Assembly: GCA_963791545.1 (NCBI GenBank)
Contig: CAWBSR010000015.1
Coordinates: 806,001 to 870,000, forward strand
DNA length: 64,000 nt
Direction: 5' to 3'
Source of the DNA: JALYXV01 sp963791545
Lineage (GTDB): Bacteria; Actinomycetota; Acidimicrobiia; Acidimicrobiales; Palsa-688
The position numbers were made by a program, and so were the translations under genes. This document shows, in pieces, positions 43,921 to 52,067 of the stretch; position 1 is the first letter of the stretch, and each line of letters starts with the position of its first letter. Below the pieces are notes generated by a model that was given only the letters and a program-made list of their open reading frames with translations, did not search any database and was not told where the DNA came from.

Positions 43921-45066
43921 ATGCAGGACACCGCGGCTGTGCTCGAAGATGCCCTGTTCCAGATCAAGCGGGTAATCGTGGGCCAGGACCGCATGGTGGA
44001 ACGGTCCCTCGTATGCCTGCTGGCCCGGGGCCACTGCCTCATCGAGGGCGTACCCGGTCTGGCCAAGACCCTGACGGTGTCGACCATGGCCAGGGTGGTC
44101 GGGGGATCGTTCACTCGTATCCAGTTCACGCCCGATCTGGTGCCTGCGGACATCGTCGGGACCCGCATCTGGCGGCCGTCCCAGGAGGAGTTCGATATCG
44201 AGTGGGGCCCGGTCTTCGCCAACATGGTGCTGGCTGACGAGATCAACCGGGCTCCCGCCAAGGTGCAGTCGGCCCTGTTGGAGGTCATGGCGGAACGCCA
44301 GGTGTCGATCGGGGGCCAGACCCGCAAGGTGCCGGAGCCGTTTCTTGTCCTGGCCACCCAGAACCCCATCGAATCAGAAGGTGTCTACGCACTGCCCGAA
44401 GCCCAGCGGGACCGGTTCCTGATGCAGATCGTGGTGGACCAGCCCTCGTATCAGGAGGAAATGGAGATCGCCCACCGGATGAGTGTTCGCCCCCCGGTAG
44501 CCGAGCAGGTGCTGTCGGCACGACAGCTCATGGACCTGCAGGCGCTGGTGGGGGAGGTGTTCGTCCACCACGCGGTCCAGGACTACGCCGTCCGCATCGT
44601 CATGGGCACCCGGGAGCCGGCCCGCTGGGGCATGCCCGACCTGGCGCCTCAGATCGCGCTCGGCGCCAGCCCCCGGGCCACGCTGGGGCTGTTGTCGGCG
44701 GGACGGGCGCTGGCCCTGCTGCGGGGCCGGCGTTTCCTTGTGCCCCAGGACGTCTACGACGTCGCCCCCGAGGTGCTTCGTCACCGCCTCCTACTGACCT
44801 ATGACGGGTTGGCGGCGGGCCTGCAGGTCGACGCGGTGGTGGCACGGGTCCTGGCCACCATCCAGGCGCCACGGGTGGCGCCTCACCAGGACGAGTCTGG
44901 CCCCGGTGCCTCGGGCCGGATGCCGCCCACCATTCCCGTGGCGACCAGCGGCCCCGGAGGCCCCGTGGGCCCGGCGGGGTGGACTCCTCCGGCGGCGGGG
45001 TCGGGTTCACACCCGGACCCGGCCGTGACCCTCACCGAGCCCAGCCCCTACGAGGCCACCTCGTGA
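43921..45066 (+). CDS. MoxR-family AAA ATPase
   Basis: The ATG follows AGAGGAGAACCG. Of 381 residues the first ~320 are a MoxR AAA+ ATPase: Walker A variant GVPGLAKT, IQFTPDLVPADIVGTRIW, Walker B VLADEINRAPAKVQSALLEV and sensor LATQNPIESEG. A ~55-residue Pro/Gly-rich tail follows, not part of the family. MoxR ATPases act as chaperones for VWA proteins. The stop overlaps the DUF58 gene, and a VWA gene comes next, the classic trio. Confidence 0.94.
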   Translation: MQDTAAVLEDALFQIKRVIVGQDRMVERSLVCLLARGHCLIEGVPGLAKTLTVSTMARVVGGSFTRIQFTPDLVPADIVGTRIWRPSQEEFDIEWGPVFANMVLADEINRAPAKVQSALLEVMAERQVSIGGQTRKVPEPFLVLATQNPIESEGVYALPEAQRDRFLMQIVVDQPSYQEEMEIAHRMSVRPPVAEQVLSARQLMDLQALVGEVFVHHAVQDYAVRIVMGTREPARWGMPDLAPQIALGASPRATLGLLSAGRALALLRGRRFLVPQDVYDVAPEVLRHRLLLTYDGLAAGLQVDAVVARVLATIQAPRVAPHQDESGPGASGRMPPTIPVATSGPGGPVGPAGWTPPAAGSGSHPDPAVTLTEPSPYEATS

Positions 45067-46241
45067 CAGCGCCGGGCGAACTCACGCTCGCCCCCCCAAC
45101 CGGCCCCGCCCGCCGCGCCGCCGGGCTGCGCTGGCGCCAGTGGGGTCCCCGCCACCCGCCCGCCCAGCCCCCTTCGACGCCGCCGGGGCCGCTGGCCGCC
45201 AAAGCCGCCTTCTTGCGCCGGTTAGAGCTCGACGTCACCCGCCGCCTCGACGGCATGGTGAGCGGGGACTACCTCACCCTCGCCACCGGGCCGGGATCGG
45301 AGCCGGCCGGGGCCCGCCTGTACAGCCCCGGCGACGACGCCCGCCGCATCGACTGGAGCCTGACGGCCCGGACCCTTGCCCCCCATGTGCGTACGACCGA
45401 CGCCGACCGGGAGCTGGAGACCTGGATCGTGGTGGACCGCTCGGCCAGCCTCGATTTCGGCACCGCCCTTCGGGAGAAGCGCGAGGTCGCTCTGGCGGCT
45501 GTGGCCGCCTTCGGGTTCCTCAACGTGCGGGCCGGCAACCGGCTCGGGATCCTAGTGAGCGGTGGTGATCGGCTGGTCCGCCTTCCGGCCCGCACCGGGC
45601 GAACCGCGGTGATGGCGGCGCTCTCGGTTCTTTACGACACTGCTCGCCGGGAGGGCGGCCCGGGTCCGGGGGCCGACCTGGGCGCCGCCTTGGCCCAGCT
45701 GGTCGGGACCCAACGCCGGCGGGGTCAGGTGATCCTGGTATCGGACTTTCTCGACGCCAACGACTGGGCGACGCCGCTACGACGTTTGGCGCTGCGCCAC
45801 CAGGTGGTCGCGGTGCAGGTCACCGACCCCCGGGAATTCGATATTCCCCCGGTGGGGCTGCTGGAGGTGGTCGACCCCGAGACCGGTACCCGGCTCCACG
45901 TGCAGACCAACTCGGCCGCCCTGCGAGCGCGCTACTCCACTGCCGTCACGGCCCGTCACGAGGGCATCCGGCGAATGCTCTCCGAAGCCGGGACCGAGCA
46001 CGTGGAGCTGTCCACCGACCGGGACTGGCTGATTGACGTGGCCCGGTTCATCCGCCGGCGCCGCAGCGCCGGCCCCGTCAACCGGGCAACCCGATTCGAC
46101 GGCCGTTACCGAGGCGCCGCCCCCGCCCCCGCTCCCGCCGCCCCCGTCCCCGCTCCCCCCGCCCCCGCTTCCGCCGCCCCCGTCCCCGCTCCCGCCGCGG
46201 CCATGGTTGGCACCCCGTCCCCAGGAGGACACCGGCCATGA
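45063..46241 (+). CDS. DUF58 domain protein
   Basis: The GTG overlapping the MoxR stop gives 392 residues. The DUF58 core reads LYSPGDDARRIDWSLTARTL (the R-x-I-D-W motif), ELETWIVVDRSASLDFGTAL and GQVILVSDFLDAND, a VWA-like fold. The last ~40 residues are an Ala/Pro repeat (APAPAPAAPVPAPP) from a GC-rich DNA repeat at 46111-46200. No membrane helix is obvious, unlike many DUF58 proteins. It is thought to work with MoxR and VWA partners. Confidence 0.92.
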   Translation: MTAPGELTLAPPTGPARRAAGLRWRQWGPRHPPAQPPSTPPGPLAAKAAFLRRLELDVTRRLDGMVSGDYLTLATGPGSEPAGARLYSPGDDARRIDWSLTARTLAPHVRTTDADRELETWIVVDRSASLDFGTALREKREVALAAVAAFGFLNVRAGNRLGILVSGGDRLVRLPARTGRTAVMAALSVLYDTARREGGPGPGADLGAALAQLVGTQRRRGQVILVSDFLDANDWATPLRRLALRHQVVAVQVTDPREFDIPPVGLLEVVDPETGTRLHVQTNSAALRARYSTAVTARHEGIRRMLSEAGTEHVELSTDRDWLIDVARFIRRRRSAGPVNRATRFDGRYRGAAPAPAPAAPVPAPPAPASAAPVPAPAAAMVGTPSPGGHRP

Positions 46242-47206
46242 CCTTCGTCGCCTCATGGCGCCTGTTGTTCCTGGTTGCCCCGGTTGCCCTCCTCGTCGCC
46301 TACCTGCTGGTTCAGCGGTCCCGCCCGCGGGTGGCAGTCCGCTTCACCAGCGTCGACCTCCTGGCCTCGGTCGCCCCCCGCCGGTCGGGCTGGCAGCGCC
46401 ACGTCGCCTCTGCCGCCCTGCTGGGGGCCATGGTGCTGCTGGTGCTGGGCTTCGCCCAGCCGGCCCGGGTGGAGCGCACGCCCAAACAGCGGGCCACCGT
46501 TGTCCTCACCCTCGACATCTCCGGCTCCATGGTCGCCAACGACGTCACCCCGAGCCGGCTGGCGGCGGCCCAGCAGGCCGCCCGGGGGTTCGTGAACGCC
46601 CTCCCCCCGGGCGTGCAGTTGGGCCTGGTGTCGTTCTCCACCAGCGCCAGCGTGCTCGTCCCCCCGACGTCGGACCGGGCGTCGGTGCTGGCTGCCATCA
46701 ACAACCTGCAGGCGGGTGGCGGCACGGCCACCGGCGATGCCATCCGGCTGGCGCTCAGCAGCATCAGCACCCTGCCTCCGGGCGCTGACGGTAAGGCCGC
46801 CCCCGCCGCCATCGTCTTGATGAGCGACGGCACGCCGACCATCGGCCGCGGTGGCACCTCGCCCCGACAGAGTGTCGATGACGCCTCGGCGGCGGCCAAG
46901 CAAGCTGACGTGAAAATTGACACCATCGCCTTCGGCACCCAGGACGGGACGGTCGTGGTCGAGGGCCAGACCATCGCCGTGCCCTCGGACCCCGCCGCCA
47001 TGGCCCGCATCGCATCGTCGACCGGGGGCCAGACCTTCACCGCCCAGACCGCCGACCAGCTGAAATCCGTGTACCACCAGATCGGGCGGGTGGTCGGCTA
47101 CGACGTGCACCGCCACGAGATCACCGCCTGGTTCACCGGAATCGGGTTCGCGGTGGCGGCGCTGGCGGGGATTGCGGCCCTCTTGTGGACCCAGCGCATC
47201 GCCTGA
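46238..47206 (+). CDS. VWA-domain membrane protein (BatA-like)
   Basis: The 322-residue protein overlaps the DUF58 stop (ATGA). Two N-terminal membrane helices (LLFLVAPVALLVAYLLV and VASAALLGAMVLLVLGFA) flank a basic loop; the VWA domain has the MIDAS motif VLTLDISGSM, a Thr in AGGGTATGDAI and Asp in VLMSDGTPT. A C-terminal helix is near 298-318. It is the likely client of the MoxR ATPase. The combination is linked to envelope stress or complex assembly in other bacteria. Confidence 0.93.
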   Translation: MTFVASWRLLFLVAPVALLVAYLLVQRSRPRVAVRFTSVDLLASVAPRRSGWQRHVASAALLGAMVLLVLGFAQPARVERTPKQRATVVLTLDISGSMVANDVTPSRLAAAQQAARGFVNALPPGVQLGLVSFSTSASVLVPPTSDRASVLAAINNLQAGGGTATGDAIRLALSSISTLPPGADGKAAPAAIVLMSDGTPTIGRGGTSPRQSVDDASAAAKQADVKIDTIAFGTQDGTVVVEGQTIAVPSDPAAMARIASSTGGQTFTAQTADQLKSVYHQIGRVVGYDVHRHEITAWFTGIGFAVAALAGIAALLWTQRIA

Positions 47207-47694
47207 GCCATCTGATTCTCGGATTACTGGATACCTGATCGCCGCCTATTTCCGGCAACTCAGGTTGGGGTTTGGGCATCCATTCATTCTCCTGGTGCCT
47301 CCCACTGGATTTACCGACCGATTGATTGAGGTGATCCATGGCCGGGTAGATATCGACGTGACCCTGAGGAGAAGAGGGAACTGCAAATGGCGGCAACCAG
47401 TTTCCCGGAGCAGCAGTCCGCTCTTGGGGGCAGGCGGCCATCGGCTGGCAGCCGGATCCCCGGGGCGACTAGCAAAGGCACTCCCGCGGAAACCGATCCG
47501 CAGGGCTTGGTGCCCCGTATGAGGCCGCACTAGCCGTACCGGATGCGGAGACAGCTGAATCTCCCGCTCGTACGGAACCCAGTGTCCTGCACCCCGCCGC
47601 GGAACGGCGGACCCCGGTCGGGGTGCAGGGCTTATGCCTGGTTCACCGTATTCCGCTCCGGTTACCACGCCCCCGCCCTGGGTACGGCTGAGAC
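47207..47694. other. Intergenic region with an inverted repeat
   Basis: No gene is supported. Bases 47586-47596 (CCTGCACCCCG) and 47619-47629 (CGGGGTGCAGG) are perfect reverse complements, and between them CCGC and GCGG can form an inner stem. This could be a terminator without T tract or a structured RNA element. The rest shows nothing recognisable. Confidence 0.5.
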
Positions 47695-47913
47695 ATGACT
47701 GACAATGGCAACGCCGTCGAGCAAGGGCGGTTCCCGTTGGAGAAGGCTGATCACGCCATGGGCCTCGAACTCCAGATCGTGGAACTGGTGGAACAGCAGG
47801 CGCGGGCTTTGGTCCAGCATCGCGACGATGACGCCGCGGTATTGGAGCCCGAAATCGCCCAACTCCGGTCCGAGTTGGCGGCGACCGCCGACGTGGCCGT
47901 TCCCGGCTGGTAA
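47695..47913 (+). CDS. Small hypothetical helical protein
   Basis: The ATG frame gives 72 residues: MTDNGNAVEQGRFPLEKADH, AMGLELQIVELVEQQARALV and a region rich in Glu, Leu and Ala with heptad-like spacing. It looks like a short acidic helical protein. No family is recognised. Isolated position and modest length leave doubt that it is real. Confidence 0.45.
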   Translation: MTDNGNAVEQGRFPLEKADHAMGLELQIVELVEQQARALVQHRDDDAAVLEPEIAQLRSELAATADVAVPGW

Positions 47914-47999
47914 CGATATATCTCAGGTTCCCTGGCCGGACTGTGACTAAATGCCGGCATCGATTATCGGCTTGCGGGGCGTAGCCCGGGTCGGGACCC

Positions 48000-48857
48000 T
48001 CAGGGTGCCCGCGACCAGCGGCGAGCGTGGCGAGCGGCGAACCAGGCCCCGGCTCGGGTGCGGGCCAGCCCTACCGGCAGCTGCCACCGGATGCACAGGT
48101 TCAAGGTGGACAGAAGCGCCGCCAACCCCGCCGCGGCGGCCACCGTGGCTAACCCCGCGATCACGTCGAGCAGGAAATGGTTGGCCGTCGCCATGACCAC
48201 GAGGGCCGTCATGGCGGGATAGATGAGCAGCAGAGGCCGTCCCCGGCGGGCCCTCAGTACCTGCCAGAGGGCGGCAGTGGTCCAGCAGGCCCAGGCCATG
48301 TGCAGGGACGGCATGGCGGCCAGTTCGTTGGCCTGAGAGGCCATGGCACTGGTGCGCCATGAGCCGAGGGCGTGGGTCACCGCCACCACGTCGACGAAGC
48401 CCGCCGACGGCAGCATCCGGGGAGGCGCCAGCGGATACGCCCAGAACACGAGGAATCCGATGACATTGATGAGCACCAAGGAGTTGCGCAGCGGGCGGTA
48501 GAGGTGGGGGTAGCGCCACCACAGCAGGGCCACCACGCTCAAGGTGACGACGAAGTGGGCGGTGTCGTAGAAATCCGCCATCGGCAGGGCGATGGCCGAG
48601 TGGGCCGCGGCCCAGGCGTTGAGACTGAGCTCGGGGTTCAGGTGCCAGACGTTTTCGAAATGCAAGATGCTGACGGCGTGGCCCAGTGCAGTGCGCAGGC
48701 GCAAGGGCGAGAGGTTGTTCATTGCGTCGTACAGCCAGCACAGCCACAAGATGACCAGCGCTTCGACCCACAGCGGCGACCGCCGGCGGGGCTCCAGCCA
48801 CTCGGTATCGACTATGGGTTTGCGCAGCCGAATTCGGTTGTCCGAGGTGACTGCCAT
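48000..48857 (-). CDS. PAP2-type membrane phosphatase/transferase
   Basis: The 285-residue protein has about six membrane helices. PAP2 motifs are LAAMPSLHMAWACWTTAAL, with catalytic His in PSLH, and ATANHFLLDVIAGL, with the second catalytic His. The first KxxxxxxRP motif is not evident, as in the PAP2_3/AUR1-like branch (inositol-phosphorylceramide synthase-like). It could process phospholipid or polyprenyl phosphates at the outer face. The exact substrate is unknown. Confidence 0.85.
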   Translation of the reverse strand: MAVTSDNRIRLRKPIVDTEWLEPRRRSPLWVEALVILWLCWLYDAMNNLSPLRLRTALGHAVSILHFENVWHLNPELSLNAWAAAHSAIALPMADFYDTAHFVVTLSVVALLWWRYPHLYRPLRNSLVLINVIGFLVFWAYPLAPPRMLPSAGFVDVVAVTHALGSWRTSAMASQANELAAMPSLHMAWACWTTAALWQVLRARRGRPLLLIYPAMTALVVMATANHFLLDVIAGLATVAAAAGLAALLSTLNLCIRWQLPVGLARTRAGAWFAARHARRWSRAP

Positions 48858-48928
48858 CACCTAGACGCTACCGGGGGTTGGGAGCGGCCACCGCGTTCTG
48901 TCCCTGCCCCGAGGCCCACCCCGGCGGG

Positions 48929-49276
48929 TCACATACCCTTGACCAGGCCGATCCGGTTGCCCGCAGGGTCGCTGAAGAGTGCAATCGACGGTCCCCCGGG
49001 CACGTCCATCGGGGGCATGACCGTTTGCCCGCCCAGCTCCGCGATCTTGTCGAGGGCGGCCTGGAGGTCATCCACCTCGACGTAGACCGTGACAAAGGGG
49101 TTGCCGTCCATGGAGGCCCCGATGCCCCCGGCCACGCCACTGCCGGCCGGGTCGACCATCCCGTAGTTCATAGGGTTGTCGGAGTTGATGCTCCAGTCGA
49201 ACGCCTGGCGGTAGAAACCCTGCAGGGCCGCTCCGTCGGGGCCCAGCACCTCGAAGTGAATGACCGGGTGTGCCAT
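48929..49276 (-). CDS. Single-domain VOC family protein
   Basis: The 115-residue product reads MAHPVIHFEVLGPDGAALQG, FYRQAFDWSINSDN and ALFSDPAGNRIGLVKGM, a VOC fold of the glyoxalase/CFP32-like subgroup. Metal-site His appears in VIHFEV. It probably forms a dimer. Its reaction is unknown. It precedes the PAP2 gene by 71 bases on the same strand. Confidence 0.87.
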   Translation of the reverse strand: MAHPVIHFEVLGPDGAALQGFYRQAFDWSINSDNPMNYGMVDPAGSGVAGGIGASMDGNPFVTVYVEVDDLQAALDKIAELGGQTVMPPMDVPGGPSIALFSDPAGNRIGLVKGM

Positions 49277-49353
49277 CGTTGGTTTCCTCTCGTTGCCTTC
49301 TCGCGCTGAACAGGCTCTGTTCTAGTCGCGAATCCCCGGGCGGGGAGCCGCGG

Positions 49354-51243
49354 CTACGGTTGCTGGGCCAGGTCCCGCATCCAGACCAGCCCCAGTGGCA
49401 CGGTCTGGAAAAGCACCCCGTCGGCGCCGAGGATAGTCGGCTGGCGATTGTCGTTCTTGGTCGCCCCCGCCCCCGCCCGCTGACGCCAGACGATCCGTCC
49501 CCCGGCATAGTCCACGGCCGCGAAGTACCAGATGTAGCTGCCCGCGCCGGCCCGCGCCTCGTCCTGGGTGTACCCATAGATCAACCCGGTGGTGGCGGAC
49601 AGCACCGGCGCCGACTTGAGGCGCAGCGCGGTGGTCCATTCGGTCGCGCAGCCGGAGCCGTCGGCCAGCACGTCGATCCGGGAGATGCCGCCGGGCATCT
49701 GGTCCATGCTGTTGGCGGGCCCATCGTCGGCCGGGTTGGTGAGCGCCAACGGCGTGTTGAACCCGTTGGCGACGATCACGCTGTTGGCGGTTCCCGAGGA
49801 GTAGCCGACCGGGGTCGTCGTCACGGCGCTGGCGCCGGGACTGAAGAGTGCCACCTGGCACACCAGGCGGGGTGTGGCGCCACTGGTGGGACGGGCCCCC
49901 GGTGGCGAGCTCGTGGTCGCGAGCGGGCCGGTCGTCGAGGAGCCGGGATCCGTCAGTGGGGTGGCGGCACTGCTGGCCGTGTCGCGACCGGCGGCGGTCG
50001 GGGTCGTGGAGTTCGAGGTCGAGATCGTGCCCGCCGTGGTCGGGCTCGTGCTGGTCGTGGTCGGAGTCGTGCTGGTCGGGGTCGGGGTCGTGCTGGTCGG
50101 GGTCGGGGTTGTGCTCGCCGGGGTCGGGGTTGTGCTCGCCGGGGTCGGGGTTGTGCTCGTCGGGGGGCCATGGCTCCCCCCCGGCGCCCCCCGCAGGAAC
50201 ACCAGCAGGTGGGCCTGGGAATCGGCGTTGTCGGTCACCGCCAGGTACTGGCTACCGAGCAACACCACCGCCGAGCCTGTCCCCCGGGTCGCGGCACCGG
50301 CGTGGACCGAGCTGCCGGCGTCGTAGGAATCCTGCCACACCGTCTGCACCTGGCCTCCGACGGCGGCCAGGTCATAGACCTGGCCCCGGGCGTCGCCTTC
50401 CGCCGCGGCCCCCGCGGGCGCGGTCGCCAGGTACACGTTGGTCTGGTCCACCGCCAAACCGGTCTCCACCCGCTGGTTGGGCAGCGTGGTGGTCACCACC
50501 TGGTCGCCCGAGGTGACGTAGCCGATCGTGGCGTCGGTCGCGGGCAGGCCGGAGGAGCCGGGGGGCGGCGTTCCTCCCATCGTGAACCACAGGTTCCCGC
50601 CGGTGTCGGGCACCGTTTCCAGCAGGCCCTGGCCGGGGCCGAGGTGGCTGCTCAGGTCGACGTCGCGCAGGATCCGGAACGGGCCGTTGTCCGGATCGGG
50701 CCGGGCGACCACCAACAGGTGGCCCTGGCGGGTGGTGAGGACGAGACGCCCGTTGTCGTCCATAACCACGCCGGTCAGGTTCATGTCCTGGCCCGGCGGA
50801 GACCAGCGCGACGTGACCGTCAACGTGGCGGGGCGCACCGCGGCCAGGCAGGCCTTGGTGATCCCGGGAGCGACCTCCATGTGGCAGCCGGCCGTCAACC
50901 CGCCCCGGCCCCACAACAGGGGGGGCTGGAGTGGTAGGGCGGCACTGCCCGTCACCGGTGCTCGAGCCAGCGGGGCGGGGCCGTCGAGGACCCCGCTGTT
51001 GCCGCCGTCGCCACGGACGGTGACCAGGATCGGCGTGTAGTCGGCCTGCCGGGGGAGGGGGGAGGGGAAGGCGTTCTGCCCGATGAAGAGGGGGGCGTCG
51101 ACGACCGCTTGGGTGTCGGGTATCACGGCCGGAGTCGGGACGACCCGAGGTGGCGGGGGGGCCGAAGCGCCCTGACAGCCGACGGCCACCAGCAGCAGCG
51201 CCAGCGCCGGGGGCAACACCGCTCGGCCCCATGTCACGGCCAT
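49354..51243 (-). CDS. Lipoprotein with Thr/Pro linker, probable beta-propeller-like domain
   Basis: The ATG at 51243 gives 629 residues with a lipoprotein signal (ALALLLVAVGC, Cys near residue 23). Residues ~130-370 contain repeated short blocks such as DDNGRLVLTTRQGHLLVVAR, DTGGNLWFTMGG and VDQTNVYLATAP, suggesting a beta-propeller. A linker of STTPTPA/T units (21-base DNA repeats at 50040-50165) leads to a C-terminal domain with TGLIYGYTQDE and YFAAVDYAGGRIVWRQRAG. It is the last gene of the glnX-pknG operon and would sit outside the membrane. Function unknown. Confidence 0.8.
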   Translation of the reverse strand: MAVTWGRAVLPPALALLLVAVGCQGASAPPPPRVVPTPAVIPDTQAVVDAPLFIGQNAFPSPLPRQADYTPILVTVRGDGGNSGVLDGPAPLARAPVTGSAALPLQPPLLWGRGGLTAGCHMEVAPGITKACLAAVRPATLTVTSRWSPPGQDMNLTGVVMDDNGRLVLTTRQGHLLVVARPDPDNGPFRILRDVDLSSHLGPGQGLLETVPDTGGNLWFTMGGTPPPGSSGLPATDATIGYVTSGDQVVTTTLPNQRVETGLAVDQTNVYLATAPAGAAAEGDARGQVYDLAAVGGQVQTVWQDSYDAGSSVHAGAATRGTGSAVVLLGSQYLAVTDNADSQAHLLVFLRGAPGGSHGPPTSTTPTPASTTPTPASTTPTPTSTTPTPTSTTPTTTSTSPTTAGTISTSNSTTPTAAGRDTASSAATPLTDPGSSTTGPLATTSSPPGARPTSGATPRLVCQVALFSPGASAVTTTPVGYSSGTANSVIVANGFNTPLALTNPADDGPANSMDQMPGGISRIDVLADGSGCATEWTTALRLKSAPVLSATTGLIYGYTQDEARAGAGSYIWYFAAVDYAGGRIVWRQRAGAGATKNDNRQPTILGADGVLFQTVPLGLVWMRDLAQQP

Positions 51244-51308
51244 CCGCCCGGCGTGCTGGTCACGTCGGGCGCACCGTAGACGGCGGGCCCGTCCCATACC
51301 AGCCGGGA

Positions 51309-52067
51309 TCAGGGAACCACGTTGCTCGCCCCGGCGCGGGCCCGGATGGTGATCGTCGTCCAGGCCCCCACATGGATCCGGTCGCCGTCGGCCAGGGCGA
51401 CGGCGTGGTTGGCCATCAGCGGCGTCGGGTCGTCGTTGAGGGTGGTGCCGTTGGTCGAACCGGGGTCGACGAGCGAGTACGACCCGTCGGGCTCCTCGAT
51501 CAGGATGCAGTGCAGGTGGGAAATGGCGCTGTCCTCGGGCGCCCCGGTGAGGTCGATTTCGGGTTGGATCCCCCGCGAGGTGCTTCGTCGCCCGACTCGG
51601 ACCTGGTCGCCCGCCAGGACGAACAACCGCGGTGGGCAATGGGCGGGAAAAGAGACTCCCTCGGCGGCCACCCGGTCGAAATAGTCACGGTCGGCCTCGG
51701 CGACGGCCTCCCAGGCCCCGGTGGCGCCGGCGCCGGAAGCGGCGGTCAGCGGGGGACCGGCAGCCGGCGGCGGGGGCGGGGGCACCGTGTAGTCGTAGCC
51801 GCAGCCCTCGCAGAAGCGGTCATCGCCGACCCGGGGGGTCTGGCACACCGGGCACCGTTCGTCATCCGGGCCCACTCCGGCCGCGGTGTCAGGTGCCGTG
51901 GACACGGTGGCGCCGGTGCCCGGGGGCGGGGTCGGTGTAGAAGCGGGCTCCGAATGGGGGGCGGGGGGCGCCGTCGCCCCGGCGGCCGGCCCGTCGATGC
52001 GGGCGCCACACTGATCGCAATAGTCGGTCGTCTCCGACAGGTGGCCGTTCTGGCAGGCGACGGTCAT
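51309..52067 (-). CDS. Zinc-ribbon FHA-domain protein (GarA-like position)
   Basis: The ATG overlaps the VWA gene's stop (ATGA) and gives 252 residues. Residues 1-25 are a zinc ribbon (CQNGHLSETTDYCDQCG), residues ~75-95 a second one (CPVCQTPRVGDDRFCEGCG), and residues ~155-245 an FHA domain: VRVGRRSTSRG, ISHLHCILIEEPDGSYSLVD and GSTNGTTLND. The Arg of GRR, the Ser/His of SHLH and the Asn of STNGT are those that grip phosphothreonine. An ETT triad lies inside the first ribbon, as in the PknG/PknB target site of GarA. It is a likely reader or substrate of the kinase at 54435. Confidence 0.88.
   Translation of the reverse strand: MTVACQNGHLSETTDYCDQCGARIDGPAAGATAPPAPHSEPASTPTPPPGTGATVSTAPDTAAGVGPDDERCPVCQTPRVGDDRFCEGCGYDYTVPPPPPPAAGPPLTAASGAGATGAWEAVAEADRDYFDRVAAEGVSFPAHCPPRLFVLAGDQVRVGRRSTSRGIQPEIDLTGAPEDSAISHLHCILIEEPDGSYSLVDPGSTNGTTLNDDPTPLMANHAVALADGDRIHVGAWTTITIRARAGASNVVP

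Noticed and set aside
50040..50165. Possible CRISPR-like or regulatory tandem repeat
   Set aside because: Contiguous 21-base units in frame with a Thr/Pro linker; low-complexity coding repeat.
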